Assembly (NCBI GenBank): GCA_963693305.1
Contig: OY855905.1
Location: forward strand, 1,316,201 to 1,380,200
DNA length: 64,000 nucleotides
Direction of reading: 5' to 3'
Source of the DNA: Meandrina meandrites
Lineage: Eukaryota > Cnidaria > Anthozoa > Scleractinia > Meandrinidae
This document shows, one piece after another, positions 11,100-23,122 of this stretch. A model generated the notes under the pieces. The model had not been told where the DNA came from, did no database searches, and saw only the letters and a list, made by a program, of their open reading frames with translations. The translations under genes and the position numbers were made by a program. The stretch's first letter is position 1; every line of letters starts with the position of its first letter.

Positions 11100-11390
11100 A
11101 TCAGTAGTACAGAGTATTCTGGTCTCGAATTGTCACTATTCGTTATCGTCGCTATTTAGGACTATTCGTCGCTATTTGCAACTATTCGTTAGTATTTGGA
11201 ACTATAGTATTTGTCACTTTTCGGTACTATTCAACTACTATTCGCTACTGGTTGTCATCATTCACGACTTACGACTCGTATCAGGTCGTGTATATTGGAC
11301 ATGGATGACTTATCACATACTATTCGCGACTATTCGGGAGTATTCGTACTATTCGCGACTATGTGCTATTCGATTTTTCCAGACATCTAT
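11100..11390. repeat. Degenerate ACTATTCG minisatellite
   Basis: The octamer ACTATTCG recurs roughly every 10-20 bases with decayed relatives such as CGCTATTT and GTATTCG. The short ORFs here are artefacts of the repeat. Confidence 0.65.
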
Positions 11391-11771
11391 TTAGACGAAG
11401 CCGTCGTTCAACACAGGAGAGGGGACTGCTCAGAAGCTTTTTAGTCAGAGAAGCGTGGCACGGCATCAGACTGAGGCTGTTTGGTGAAGACTGCTGACAG
11501 CTTCCATAAAGTAGGGGTTACACAACATTCACTGGGCGACTACATCTCCGTTCTTGAGCCCAAGAATCATGCACTTGATATCAGACGGAAACTGTTTGGT
11601 GAAAACCATTCAGAGACTGCGGACAGCTATCTTTCAGTGGGGGTTACACAACATTCAGTTGGAGACTACAACTCTGCTCTCGAGTCCAAAACGGGTGCAC
11701 TTGAAATCAGACGGAAAACTGTTTGGTGAGCATGACTAACAACAACCATGAAGTGAGGGTTACACAACATT

Positions 11772-12130
11772 CACTCTCTTAGTTCCTTGCCCCCAGGTGG
11801 GGGATAGGGCCGGTTGTTTCCGTAATCATCTTGTTTTTTACGGGATGGGGTGATTGGCCCCATGCCCAACCTCCATCCTGGAGGGCCAGGGTTTTCTGTC
11901 AGGGTGTCCTTCCCTTAGCCACAATATCCCGTTATTTGAAAGGCGCCGGATACCCGCCTTTTGCCGTTGTCGCTCAGCTGCAGTACAACTGCATTACCAG
12001 GGTTATGACGAGGACATGCGACAGCCGACTTGGTGGCAGAGCCTATGACACGGTGGGCATTTCCCGGCATTTACGAAGTACACCTGGTGGCCCCAGTGCA
12101 CTCCACCAGGGCCCCTTACCACCCTTCAAC
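11772..12130. mobile_element. GC-rich insertion in the TPR pseudogene
   Basis: A GC-rich block of about 360 bp interrupts the TPR repeats; TPR-like sequence (ACAACATTCACT...) occurs on both sides. It encodes no recognised protein. It may be a decayed LINE or SINE 3' end, but I could not place it. Confidence 0.4.
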
Positions 12131-12292
12131 AACATTCACTAGGAGACTACAACTCTGCTCTTGCCTATGAGAAGTTTTCACGTGATATCATACTGAGACT
12201 GTTTGGTAAAAAAACTTCCAACGACCACTTACAGCTACCATTCAGTAGGTGTAACACAAACAACATTCACTTGCCGACTACAAACAGAGCAT

Positions 12293-12595
12293 GAAAACAT
12301 AACTTTACTACGGTGTAAAGCTGAAGTAAAGCTGGCGTAAATTTGGAATTTAATCAGCTTTACGCGACCTTTACATTTTTTAAAGCTGACCTTAAAACCA
12401 GCTTTACACTCATGTATAAAGCTGGCTTAAAGAGATTGAAACATTTAAGCCACATTTACACCAGGTTTACGCACGGTAGCGTAAATGTCAGGTTTAACCA
12501 CCTTTAAGAACCTTTAATTGATGGCGTAAAGTTGGATGACCAGCTTTAAGGAGATTTAAGCCACCTTTAATTTTCCCTAAATCTCCATTTTCGTG
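12293..12595. mobile_element. TTTA/TAAA-motif-dense insertion
   Basis: About 300 bp is made largely of CTTTA, TTTAAGCC and GTAAAGCTGG words on both strands. TPR-derived sequence resumes after it. It is probably a MITE; the base-word bias is unlike its surroundings. Confidence 0.45.
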
Positions 12596-13067
12596 CTGTG
12601 AAATTGTTCGCTCTTAAGTCCAAGAAGCGAGCGCTTTATATCAGATGGAAACTGTTTGGTGAAGGATATTGATATACTGTCTCTGATATTCAGAGACAGC
12701 TGACAGCTACCATTCAGTAGGGGTGTTACACATCATTCACTGGGCGGCTACATCTCTGCTCTGGATCCGGATCCAAGCTTGTACTTGATATCAGTCTGAA
12801 ACTGTTTGGTGAAGAACATTCAGAGATGGCTGAGAGCTATCATTTAGTAAGGGCTACACAACATTCACTGGGCAACTACATCTCCACTCTGAAGTCCAAG
12901 AAGCGCGCGTATGATATTAGAATGAAAGTGTTTGGTGAAGAACACTTACAGACTGCTGACAGCTACCATTCAAAAGGGGTTACACAACTTTCACTGGGAG
13001 ACTACATCTCTTGCCTCTAGTCAGACAAGCGTGCATTCGACATCAGAATGAAACTGTTTGGTGACTG

Positions 13068-15012
13068 AGGACACCCAAAAACGGTCACAGCAATCGTTCA
13101 GTATTGTTTCTTATCAGTATTGTTTCTCATTTTTAGCTTATTACCGGGTGAGTATACTGAATCATTACGAAAGTAAGTATATGAAACTTTATTTAAACAG
13201 GGTGGGTCATTCAGGTGGAAGACTGGTATCTATAGGTGCGCTGCATCTAAAACTTACATCACATTAAAATTTAAGATTAAAAATAGTACTCCTTATTACA
13301 ATGCTATTACAAAAAGAGGCTAAAATATACTTTACCAAAAAGCTATTATAACAGGAAATGTTTCTCTAGGCTGTAAAAAGCTTGTATGTTATCTACGCTT
13401 GCAACTTTCGCGCCTCTAAAAAGAAAGGTGTTTTTAGAAGATTTACCATTTCCGGGGATGGGGAAAGCAGAGACCGGGGGAAATTTTGCTGGGAAAATTT
13501 TAAGTCTTCTTTTTTTCGTATGCGAGAAATAAAAATGGCGAACATGCGGGAAAACGAAATGATAAAACACTCGGGAAACAAAATGACAAAACAAGCGGGA
13601 CGACAAAATTACAAAACAGGCGGGAAAACAAATTGACAGAACAAAATATTATGATTTTTTACCAAAAAAGAACGTCCTCTCTATTTTTGACGCAAATGAA
13701 CGCAAGAGGAATTGAGCGTTACTCGAAGCACTCGTCCCCCACCTTCTTGCGCCGACCGTTAAATTGCGCTGTTTTCCATTTCTTTTGTGATTTATTGCCC
13801 GCTTTCTACGATCCAAGAACAATGTCAGAAAATAGAGTACATGTTTCTTGCGACGAAAACGCTGAAAATGGAAATACCGGAATGTTTGTAACGAAATAGC
13901 ATTCCCAAGGTAAATTACACCGAGGTAAACTCACCGCGGGAATACGTTACCGGGGTGTTTGCCGTCACAAACTTAATACTTTACCAAGGTCATTAATCTT
14001 TCATACTGTTTTCGGCGCGAAATGCGAAAATGGATAATTCGAGGGTGCTTGCTAGCATCATCTCGCTTTTATTATTTATACTGTTTCGAAAGTCCTCTAC
14101 TGCTTTGTTATGTCAGTGTTTCAGACACCGAAGAATTAGAAGGCGAAGACTCCGTTTTTATAAATCTCCTTGTTGGATGTTTCTAGGCCTAGAGATTAAA
14201 TCGAAATACATATAAGAAAATGCACTATAGATTTTCCTTGACTTGTGTTGTATTTAAACGCCAAATTTCCAAAAAAAGTAGCTTATACAAGTTTACAAAT
14301 CAGCAAGCCATCCAGCCATGATTCTAAGAAAGACCACGCTTTTGCTGCCTTGAACACGCAAAGTTGACCTCCGGAAATCTAAACCATATTTAATTTCAAA
14401 TTTCTCTGTTTATTTTATTTGCTTATCTTTGAGGTTTGCCTCGCGATCGGTCATTTTATCTTGGGGTACTTGAAAAACCTACCTATTTACCTCAGTAACT
14501 TTCATGGGCGATTCTTTTGTTCTTTTTGATGTATCCATGGAAATACACCGCGATAAATTTACCTTGGGAAATGTTGGTCACACACGATTTGTGAGTTTTC
14601 CGAGGTAAAGAGCCCATTTACCACGGTAAAAGGACGATGTGTAACCGCAACTGTAGAAGTTTGACACACTACACTTAACACTAAGCTATTCCGTACTTGA
14701 AACCCTACACTGCTACACAGATCAAGTAATTTGTTCCAGTCAACTATGCAGTCACGAAAAACCTGTCGGTAACGATTCTCACATCGCGACCGCAATCCTC
14801 ACCTCGAAAAAAATCTCTGAACTTTTCTAAGCGCAATAATCAGGAAAAGAAGAGCTACAATCGAAGCGATCACGCGTTCAGGATCCATGGCGGATTTCTT
14901 GTCACGTGAGGGGTAAAAGAAACCTTCGAGAAACGTCCTGACTGTCACGCGAAAGGAAAAAGAAACATTTAAGGAATGTCTATATTTATTCTCGCGTTTC
15001 GTTTACTAACGC
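13068..15012. other. Non-coding DNA with short repeats
   Basis: At about 13545-13640 a decayed unit of roughly 25 bp recurs (CGGGAAACAAAATGACAAAACA). Paired runs such as ACCGAGGTAAACTCACC near 13920 and CCGAGGTAAAGAGCCCATTT near 14600 suggest a decayed foldback element. I support no gene; the 60-90-codon ORFs have no recognisable features. Confidence 0.45.
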
Positions 15013-15100
15013 AGTACCCTGCGAGCAGAGTCTTCTTCGATCTTCCTAGATTAGTCGACTAATCTAGGAAGATCGAAGAAGACTCTGCTCGCAGGGTACT
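15013..15100. repeat. 88-bp perfect palindrome
   Basis: Positions 15013-15056 and 15057-15100 are exact reverse complements with no spacer, centred on TTAGTCGACTAA. Base by base reading finds no mismatch in 44 pairs. The next base pair outward does not match. Confidence 0.95.
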
Positions 15101-16300
15101 CTTCGATCGCAAAGCCGTGAAATAAAACTATTACGTCACAAAATTCAAAGCTCGATCCATTCCTTCCATTCCAGTGCGCGGTCATTTTGGAAACGTTTTC
15201 GTGAAGTCTTCGGAAATCTTCGTAGTTTTTGCTATAGTTCGCGCTTTAAGGCTCAGAAAGCAAAATTTCTTCTTCAGTTTAGTTAATAATGAGTTCTTCT
15301 AGCGTTTGGTTGCTTTAAAATCGCTAAAGAAAGAATGTCGAAATTTTGGTTCATTTGACCTTTAAGCCAACAAGTATTGCTAGAATGTAATTTAAAAACA
15401 TAATACTAGTAAATGCGAATTTGCATGTTTTCTTTCTCTTCAGACCACAGGCTTACCATCCTATGTTTTCTATATTCAGTGCATATTAATTAGGTCGAGA
15501 TTTCTGAAGTATTTCTTTGGGGTGCACCAGATGAGGTTTTGTAGAGGAGCACGTTCTGCTTTCTGGCCGGGGCGGGCATAGGCAGTAATTTTGACGAAAT
15601 TCAGCGAAAATTGCATAAATTGTTCAACTACTGGTACAGATAATAGTAAATCGGCAAATTTTCGATCTAATTTGTTAATCCAGCGCGCTTTCAAAGAACT
15701 ATCCGCGAACTGATCGGACTCAAATTAGGCCAGTTTATAGGCAAAGACTCTTCTTTCGAGGTCCGGGAGCTCTCACCAAAGCGAATAGAAAAAAAGATAT
15801 TTTTTCGGCTACATTTTCCTGGCGATTCTTGATTCTTGGATGTAGAAGTTGCACGCCTTGAGTAAATATTAGTATTCCATACACGAGTCGAAAACTTAAA
15901 CTCATAGAACTGCTCTCGCACGCCTCAACTCGCACAAAAAACTGCATAAAAACAAACTTAAACATGGCGAATATATTACTAATTCATTTTGTTGTAAATT
16001 CATAGCAATAAAGGCCGACTCAGAAAGTTAAAAATAATCAAACGGGGCATGCTGCGACCTCACAAACATAGGATGGTAAATCTGTGTTCAGACATGTGGA
16101 AACAAAATGCGTCCAGTTGCTGTGTTTCCAAGTTGAAGGTGGATTGCATTTGAGAACAATGAGTATTTTATCGTATTCAGGCACGGATTCAGAAAACATG
16201 GCGACTGTTTTCTGATTATACGAGCGAGTGCCAAAAGTACGAGCCTCTAGGGGGACGCCTCTCGGAAAAAAGTTTTAGATTTTGACTCCTCGAAGTGACA
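15101..16300. other. Non-coding DNA
   Basis: I see no gene or clear repeat. Minus-strand ORFs at 15476-15965 are unrecognised and overlap one another in different frames. Confidence 0.4.
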
Positions 16301-16377
16301 TTGGCCGTTTTTATACTAGAGACGCGTTACCCGTCTGGACGAGCTTCGGCAAAAATTTTGTAATTCGTCCGGTTATC

Positions 16378-16408
<31 letters not shown>

Positions 16409-16966
16409 GTTACCCGTCCAGAAGAGCTACTTTTCGAAATCCGTCGTTCAAGACGCGTTTCGAAAAGTAGCTCGTCTAGACGGGTAACGCGTCTTGTGCC
16501 CGTCTTTAGGGAGCTTACGCAAACTACGACGGCAACGGCAACGAGAACGTCACCAAACAAAAGGCTTAATGAGCAGAACAATAGCTCTGCACGTGCGTTT
16601 GAAGTCTTGGTACATTTCCTAGCCGTTCTCTGCAAATCAACAACGTAAAATGACCCAATTCTGCGTATTCTGGACAAAGTGAACCACGACGGCAAATTTT
16701 CAATTTTTCTATTTGGAGTAGAACGCTCTCTTTACACATTTAGCTTGAGCCAGTTCTTAAACCGACAGATACGCTGAATACATCTGAATAATCGCGAGAT
16801 TCTAGAGTAAAATATAAATTCATTTTTCACCAGGCGTTGTCCTCGGCGTCGCCGTCCTGTTGCGTAAGGTCTCTTTTATACTAGAGACGGATAACCGGAC
16901 GATTTACAAAATTTTTGCCGAAGCTCGTCCAGACGGGTAACGCGTCTCTAGTATAAAAACGGCCAT
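16301..16966. mobile_element. Second copy of palindromic MITE, interrupted
   Basis: The ends TTGGCCGTTTTTATACTAGA and its complement match the MITE at 1215-1510. The left arm and centre are intact to 16508; the right arm resumes at 16875 after a nested insertion. Confidence 0.8.
16509..16874. mobile_element. Nested 366-bp element in the palindromic MITE
   Basis: It begins GGGAGCTTACGCAA and ends TTGCGTAAGGTCTC, imperfect inverted termini, and is flanked by TTTA on both sides (16505-16508 and 16875-16878). The interior has CGACGGCAACGGCAACG near the left end and CGGCGTCGCCGTCC near the right. It is non-coding. Confidence 0.65.
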
Positions 16967-18275
16967 TTTCGGGTATTTTGAACCACTTGGACAGGATCTT
17001 GACCGATTTCCATGAAACGGTGGAGACCGGTATGCTTCCGTGCCTGCTTGAGATTTTAGCTTAGCTGAAATCGACAACCCTCTGGGCATAAGCACAATTT
17101 GCATATCGACGGGTAGATCAAGAATTTATGTTTATAGATTTTTTTTCGGCTTTACACAAACTTGAAAAAAGCTAAAACGACAAAAATGTTATTCTGAGGA
17201 TGCAAAACAAGATTTTGAGCTATTGCGTTGGGCTAAAGCCGTCAAACGACTAATTCTAATGTAAATATTGCCAAAACGACCTCTACAAAAAGGGTTTCTT
17301 TGGGTCCACCGGAGATCTATTCCCGGACCTTTGCGTGACTTTATTTTCTGTCAGAGTAAGGTTAGATCTTTTATTTGAGGGCCTCCATTTGCTGAGTCTC
17401 CAGACTCAAGAAGAAATAAGCGTGCATTGGCAAGGAAATGAATTTTAATATTTGAGATTTGACATGGCTGAAACCGACAACTCGTTGTAAATGAGCATAA
17501 TTTGCATATTGTACGAGTAGATGAAGAATTCCTATTTATGACATTTTATGCCGTTTTTATTTGTACAAACTTTACAAGGCTTAAAAGGCAACAAGTATTC
17601 GTTAATCTGACAATGTATGATACGACACTGCGCTGCTGGAAAAATATCTATCTAATCATTCGCATTTGCGTGTAGACCGTCAAACGGGTAATTCTAATGT
17701 AAATATTGCCAACTGACCTCTTAAAAACGTTTCTTCGCGTCCAACGCAGAACGATACCCGGACCTTTGACTTTATTTTCTGTCAGAATAAGGTTAGATCT
17801 TCACTGTGAAGTACATTTTACTTGTGATTTTTGTACCGCTTCGGAGATTTTAGCTTTTACTTTGGAGGAATTTGTCAAGCGATAAAACATACCGCAGACG
17901 GGGTTGTCTTTGATCTTATTAAGTTAATTTAATTTTTGGTCAAATTATTCCAAGTTCCTTCATAGCACAAGTCAAATGTAGCTTATTGTAATGTACTGTG
18001 TAGTATTTAGCGATATTGATCCGTTTCGAACAAGCACGGCTTTTAAAAGTACCCAATTTCTGCCATCGAATTAGCCTGAAAACTGCCCTCAGACAGGAAA
18101 ATAAGTTTTGTCCTGTAGCGAAGCACAGAAAAAGATTTTGGAAAAAATTAGTTCGATTTTAATCATTTCACATAAAGTCCTTTTCACTCACAAAAAATAA
18201 AGGGAAGGTTTACTCACGACCCCAAACTCGTCGGGCCGCTCTTACGTGGACAGCCACTTAACTACTGGCGAGAAG
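16967..18275. repeat. Diverged direct duplication, about 430-bp spacing
   Basis: A stretch around 17045-17373 matches one around 17455-17800: both contain ATTCTAATGTAAATATTGCC, then CCCGGACCTTTG, then TTTATTTTCTGTCAGA and AAGGTTAGATCTT. The rest has no gene. Confidence 0.55.
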
Positions 18276-18982
18276 CATGCCATCGCCTCAGTCTTCAGTT
18301 CCAAGTGATGTCGAAGTACTTGCTACGGCAAACACAAAAACGAAAAAACCTCGCGTTAAGTCTGCTAACTGGACTGAGGAAGAAACGCACGAAGTTCTTG
18401 AAGCGTAGGCGCCAAGTTTAGTAAGCCGTGGGGAGTTTCACAAAGAGAAAAATACAAACTCTGGAACGATATCTATTCTTTGTATAAAGAAAGGTGTCCA
18501 GAAAGCCAGAGAATGCTACAGCAGATGAAGTAACGGCAGCAGAATCTAGAGTACGAGTTCTAGCAGTTAATTAAAGCAGCGGTCTCGCTCGACTGGAGAA
18601 GCTGGAATTCAGAAAATTATAGAAGGCTTCCCCTATTTCGACATCTTTGTTGAGGTGCCGGTGGTGGGACATCGATCCATCTAAAACTGCAATCAAATGA
18701 GTCACTACCTTTACCTCAGAACCGAGTGTTAACGAGGCTTCGCAAATCGAAAGTGTAAATGTTTCTCTTCATGAATCAGAACCGCCTGAGAAAAGAAAGG
18801 CGAGAAAGTACGACTCCAGACTGGCAGAGTTCTTTTATTGAAATACTTGAAAAGAGTATGAAACAGGACAACGCAAGATTTGAACGAAAATGTTCCGTGA
18901 CGCCCAGAGCAGGCAAATGGAATAAACAAAACGCCATACTTGCTGGCTTAAAAGACATTTTTAAAGATGTAGCATCAAAATA
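18276..18982 (+). pseudogene. Myb/SANT-like DNA-binding protein pseudogene
   Basis: The start reads MPSPQSSVPSDVEV and reaches SANWTEEETHEVLEA before a stop; the next frame continues with the Myb/SANT-like helices (KLWNDIYSLYKERCPESQRM), and the end recovers RLAEFFIEILEKSMKQDNARF in another frame than the final IFKDVASK. This resembles Harbinger-associated Myb/SANT-like proteins, which bind transposon ends or regulatory DNA. At least two frameshifts and several stops mean no function. Confidence 0.7.
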
Positions 18983-19673
18983 ATTGTCTTTATCCAATCG
19001 TTTATTTTGTGTTATTGGATCGTTGTTATCCGTGCCATAGAGGTCGCACTTTTCAAAACAAATGTTGTGTAATACTCACGTAGCAATCACAGTCTTCTTT
19101 AGGGTCTCGTTTTTCTGTTCAACCCTTTTCAACGCACTGTCGAACAGCTAAGAATTTGCTCGTTCGCTGCAAGTTCATAAAAAAACGCCATCTCTTCTGC
19201 GTGCATTGCGTGTCGTTTATTTACAGATAACGTCAACGCTTTATATCATCGTGCGAGTGCACCGAATTAGCTCGAATTTGTTGCGCTTGATAGACCGATC
19301 AGAAGAACCGCACAAGACTGTGAACTAACTACAGCAATAAACGTAAAAGAAAAGAAATCAATTTTAAGAACAGTAAAGCGTGCCTGTATTTCACATAATA
19401 AGCCCTTTACAATAAATACTCCTAACCTACAGTTTGATAAACCAGCGGGCTGCGACCTCTTTGTTAAAGAAACATTATCTGTTCTTTGATATGAAATTCC
19501 GGCGGCCTCACAAAGCAAATGTTGACATGACGGGAAAAATATTGACATGGCGGGAAAATTCCGCGGCCTCACAAAGCAAACACGCATGGAATGGTCCATG
19601 GAATGCACCTTCTCCCCCTCGCATATTCTCGTGTCGTCATGACAACGTCATGACGATCGACACGAGACAAAAG
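18983..19673. other. Non-coding DNA
   Basis: The phrase CGGCCTCACAAAGCAAA occurs twice (about 19501 and 19563), a local duplication. A small imperfect palindrome CGTCATGACAACGTCATGACG lies near 19634-19654 (split here: CGTCATGACAA and CGTCATGACG). I see no gene. Confidence 0.4.
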
Positions 19674-19990
19674 GAGACAGACTAACTTCTGAGTTAGGAT
19701 TACAAATTGGATTTTCAAGTCCACAAGCAGCACTATTTTATTGAATAACTATGGCCATAAGTCAGATATCTGGTGAATGCTTTGCTGTAAACAAATCGGA
19801 AACAGGAAACTTTGTATATTTGTGCAACTGCAAATGAACAATAAGCTTGAGGCCTTTGAGTCACAACATCTTTTTAGAAATATTTTATTCTTCTGACTTT
19901 CTTGTTTTCTTGGGTCTACAGAAAACCACACTGTTACATGTGAAAACCCAACCATTACAACCCCCAGTTTAATCTTTGGTTTGTTAGAAT
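19674..19990. repeat. Dispersed block shared with 2905-3210
   Basis: It matches the earlier block almost throughout and ends TTTAATCTTTGGTTTGTTAG in both. It lies downstream of F-box copy C, in the position equivalent to the first block downstream of copy B. Confidence 0.55.
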
Positions 19991-20672
19991 TTAGGTTTCA
20001 TTAGCTTTGACATAAATTGGGTACAAGTTTCTGACTACCGGTAATATTATACTGGTCTAGTATACTGCGTTGCCTGAAAGCCACTTATTCTACATTCATA
20101 ACTGTCTTTCTGTTGAATTCACAAACAAAATTATAGTTACCTGGAGAAAAACAAAAACAATTGAAGGCAACAGAACCAAATGGACTGGATACATATTTAG
20201 TAAAATGCGTTATGAATAAATAATTAAAAAATAAAATAAACAAATAATTTTCCAAGTGCCAACGTATTTAGCACTGCTGTGCTAATTGAGGAAACTGTCA
20301 GGAGGCTGAACAGTTGGCTATAAACAAGGCATAGAAGAGTTGATATCGGAACTGGAGACCCCTGGATTAATTGTCCAGCACCCTAACCACCAGGCAACGT
20401 CACCTCCTTGTATCCTTTGAACATGGTTTTGTAGCATTGGAAATCTCAACTTGAACCGTTGAGCAACACATTGGTAATGAAAATCAAAGCGTTGAGAAAA
20501 ATTGATTACGATGAAACAACGAGTAGTCAACACTCAACAATGATGCAGAACGCTCAAAGCATTGAGATTTCCTATGCCAGGTTGTATTCTGTACTTTTAA
20601 TGGCAAGATGTCTCAATAGAACCTGCGGAGGTACAAATCTAAATGCAAGAGAAGCTAATGTTCGATACGATC
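19991..20672. other. Sequence replacing the 3' half of F-box copy C
   Basis: Where copy B continues its second exon, this DNA is unrelated. It is AT-rich, and includes a decayed ACTGGAGACCCCTGGATTAA stretch of SINE-like type near 20349. No gene is supported. Confidence 0.4.
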
Positions 20673-21110
20673 TGCGAGCATCTTCCTCTAATCTTTTAAG
20701 GAGCTTGATTTCTGATCTCTGAAACAGGAGATGAATAGTCTCTTTTATCATCTTGGAATACTGTGATTCCTCTTCATCATCATTCTTCCATTCAGAAACA
20801 AGGTCTTGAGTTTTACCAGCTTCAGTTTGAATATTCTGCTGAAACAGACCAATAGCTGACTGAACAGAGCCAATGGTAGGTTTTTCATTTTGACGTGCAT
20901 CTTTAAAACTAAGTCTGTGTTCTTTCAGCAAGTTATCACCGCCTGGAAAAAAGAAACACAGCCAGATGAAGAAATGATCTGTTATTGGAGGGATGGTGTC
21001 ACCAAGCTCTTTTTGTAAAAGCTGTATCACTGGTTTCATTGACTTCATAACAGCAGTAACTTCTTCGTTATTCCTGTACAAACAATCTTCAGGGCGACAG
21101 TGAGCAAAAC
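20673..21110 (-). pseudogene. F-box copy C, truncated second exon
   Basis: The acceptor (CTGTAG at 21111) and the first 146 or so codons match the second exon of copy B (MKPVIQLLQKELGDT, LFFQ-type middle, KNDDEEESQYSKMIKET). The match stops at about 20673, just after the codons for RLEEDA. The frame runs on for about 34 unrelated codons to a stop at 20572. The loss of about 180 conserved C-terminal residues suggests a non-functional or altered product. Confidence 0.65.
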
Positions 21111-22533
21111 CTACAGAATAGAAATAAAATCTTGTTATTTAATTGCCCTAAAAGGCCCAGAACAACACTACTGCCAGGGAATATATAATTTAGTCAGTCA
21201 GTGGCACAGTCAAGCTACTGTACTAACTAACAGCAGTAGATCTGCTTTTTAGAATGTTGAATCAAAGTATGATGCAATTTTCAATTTAGTGTCATAAATC
21301 AATGGAAAACCAAAGGAATCATATTGCAAATGACAAAGAGTAGACATGAGAGTGCCTAGTGGGAAGCATGGTGGCCCAATGCCCTGGACTCTGGATCAAT
21401 GGTAGGGGTTTGATCCATGACTGGGGCAATTGTGTTGTGTTTCTGGGCAACACACTTAACTTGCACTGTGCCTGTTTTCACCCAGGTGTATAAATGGCTA
21501 CCAGCGAATTTACTGCTGGGGTAATCCTGCAGTGGACTAGCAGTGTCAGGTTAGTGTCACACTAGACTAGCAGACAAGATTAGTGTTAGATCATTATTAC
21601 TCGGAAAGGACTGGTCCTAAGTACGAAAACCAATCAACGAGCGAGTTCAAATTCTGTACTCATGGAAGTGAGGTTCGTACCGGCCGTGACCAGAGGGTTT
21701 CTTTTTTCGCTTGTTTGTTCACGATCGCGGCTTTGCCGCTCACTGTCGCCACAAAACAAAAAAACCCTCTGGCACCCAGGGTATGTTTGAACTAGTCCAA
21801 CTCCAGAAGTTCATCCTTTATATATATAAATATGTTTCTAAACTCTCATAAAACTACAGAGAGAAGGATTGAAACAACTTGCCTCTTAAGCCATATATTC
21901 ACAATAGAATTCCAAAGAAAAATTGTTACATGTGACATCGACTTCACCACAAAATCAGAGTTTGCGGTAACTTGAGTAATCATTGACAAAGAAATCAATA
22001 TACTTTAACCGTTGGCAAATGTCACACCAGAAACTATGAGACGGAGTTGCGTTAGGTCTGTCAACCATCTGCCAACACCTTTTGTTTACATCTAATTGAT
22101 CGAAGAAGTGGTCACCAAAAATTCCCCACACATCCCCAAACTCTCTCTTTTGCATACGCAAAACAGTTGTAAAAATGATGAGAATTAAGGTTGTATGCAT
22201 AAACTTGAGATTCACCTCGGCAAAGTACTTTATAGCCAAAACAGTAGCCTTTAGTCTACATTTTGTATCCTAACAAGTCCACATAATTTTTCCATACAGT
22301 CTGTAGCCCATGTTTTATACCATAATATAGTCCACAGTCCATTGTTTACACTGACCATACAGAAAAAAAGATGAGTGCCAGCATGCTTGTCTGATGGACC
22401 ACTTGGCTCGTGCCCAAACTTTCACTTAACCCTCCCTCCCTCCACCCCTCCCACAGCACCCCCCCCCCCCCAAAGGCTTTAGAGTTTTACTTACTGTACC
22501 TCTTCCCTTTCCATAAATAAATTTAGAGCTTAC
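21111..22533 (-). other. Long intron of copy C
   Basis: At about 1.4 kb it is longer than the copy B intron, mainly because of a SINE at 21355-21560. It also has a poly-C tract near 22459-22470. I see no independent gene; the 94-codon minus-strand ORF at 21955-22239 is unrecognised. Confidence 0.45.
21355..21560 (+). mobile_element. tRNA-derived SINE (decayed)
   Basis: It resembles the better copy at 23960-24265: GGTGGCCCAATGCCCTGGAC, then a B-box-like GGGGTTTGATCC, then TGGGCAACACACTTAACTTG and GTGTATAAATGG. It is older and more changed than the second copy. Confidence 0.6.
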
Positions 22534-23122
22534 CATCAGATGTAACATCTACATCGCCACAGGTTACATGGATGCTCAGGCCGTGACAACGCTCTCTAAT
22601 ATAATCTTCAAAGTACCTAGTATTAATCACCATGTTCTTATCGCAGCTTGGCAAATGGAAAGTTACACTTGTGGTGATACAAGTTGGTCGCAGTCCCCAT
22701 ACTTCATATTCAGAGTCTTCAGATTCAGAGTCTTCTTCATCGGTTTCTTGATTTCTAATCCACGTAAACAGTTTAGCAACTACAGGGCCGTTTTTCTGCC
22801 ACACATCAATCACTTTAGCATAGGTAAGTATCCCTTTTGCTGCTATAAGGTGCGAGGAACCTCGAAGAAGATCGCGTAATTTACAGTATTTGTCGAAAAG
22901 ATCAGCTTTCCAAGTAGTATCACAAATATGCACCAAGTAAATCTTTATGTAATATTCCGCTTTTGATCGTAAAAGCTTGGAATGTATTACATTCCTCGTG
23001 AGTTTCGTCACTTGCAGAAGTCTCTTGCAGGTGAGAGAAATGCTGTAAAAGGAGCGAGGATCGTCCAAATACGACACAATTCTTTGGAGGCAGTCATCGT
23101 TGAGACCTAACAAGGACGCCAT
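22534..23122 (-). CDS. F-box protein copy C, first exon
   Basis: The exon encodes the F-box (SLLGLNDDCLQRIVSYLDD, TCKRLLQVTKLTRN) and the conserved WQKNGPVVAKLFTWIRNQE. The ATG used by copies A and B has become a Thr codon (ATEN for MAEN), so initiation must move to the next Met at 23122 or upstream at 23161. An insertion of acidic residues (EEDSESEDSEYE) is unique to this copy. It ends at a donor at 22533. Because the second exon is truncated, the gene may be dying. Confidence 0.6.

Larger units (their letters stand above)
11395..13067 (+). pseudogene. Tetratricopeptide-repeat gene remnant
   Basis: Repeats of about 42 codons can be followed in shifting frames: VGVTQHSLGDYISVLEPKN, TADSYLSVGVTQHSVGDY, and further on TADSYHSKGVTQLSLGDYIS with KVFGEEH. 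They are typical of the kinesin-light-chain/nephrocystin-3-like TPR arrays expanded in corals, which act as protein-protein scaffolds. Stops and frameshifts separate nearly every repeat, and two foreign blocks (about 11772-12130 and 12293-12595) are inserted. No intact product is possible, so this is a dead gene fragment. Confidence 0.75.
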
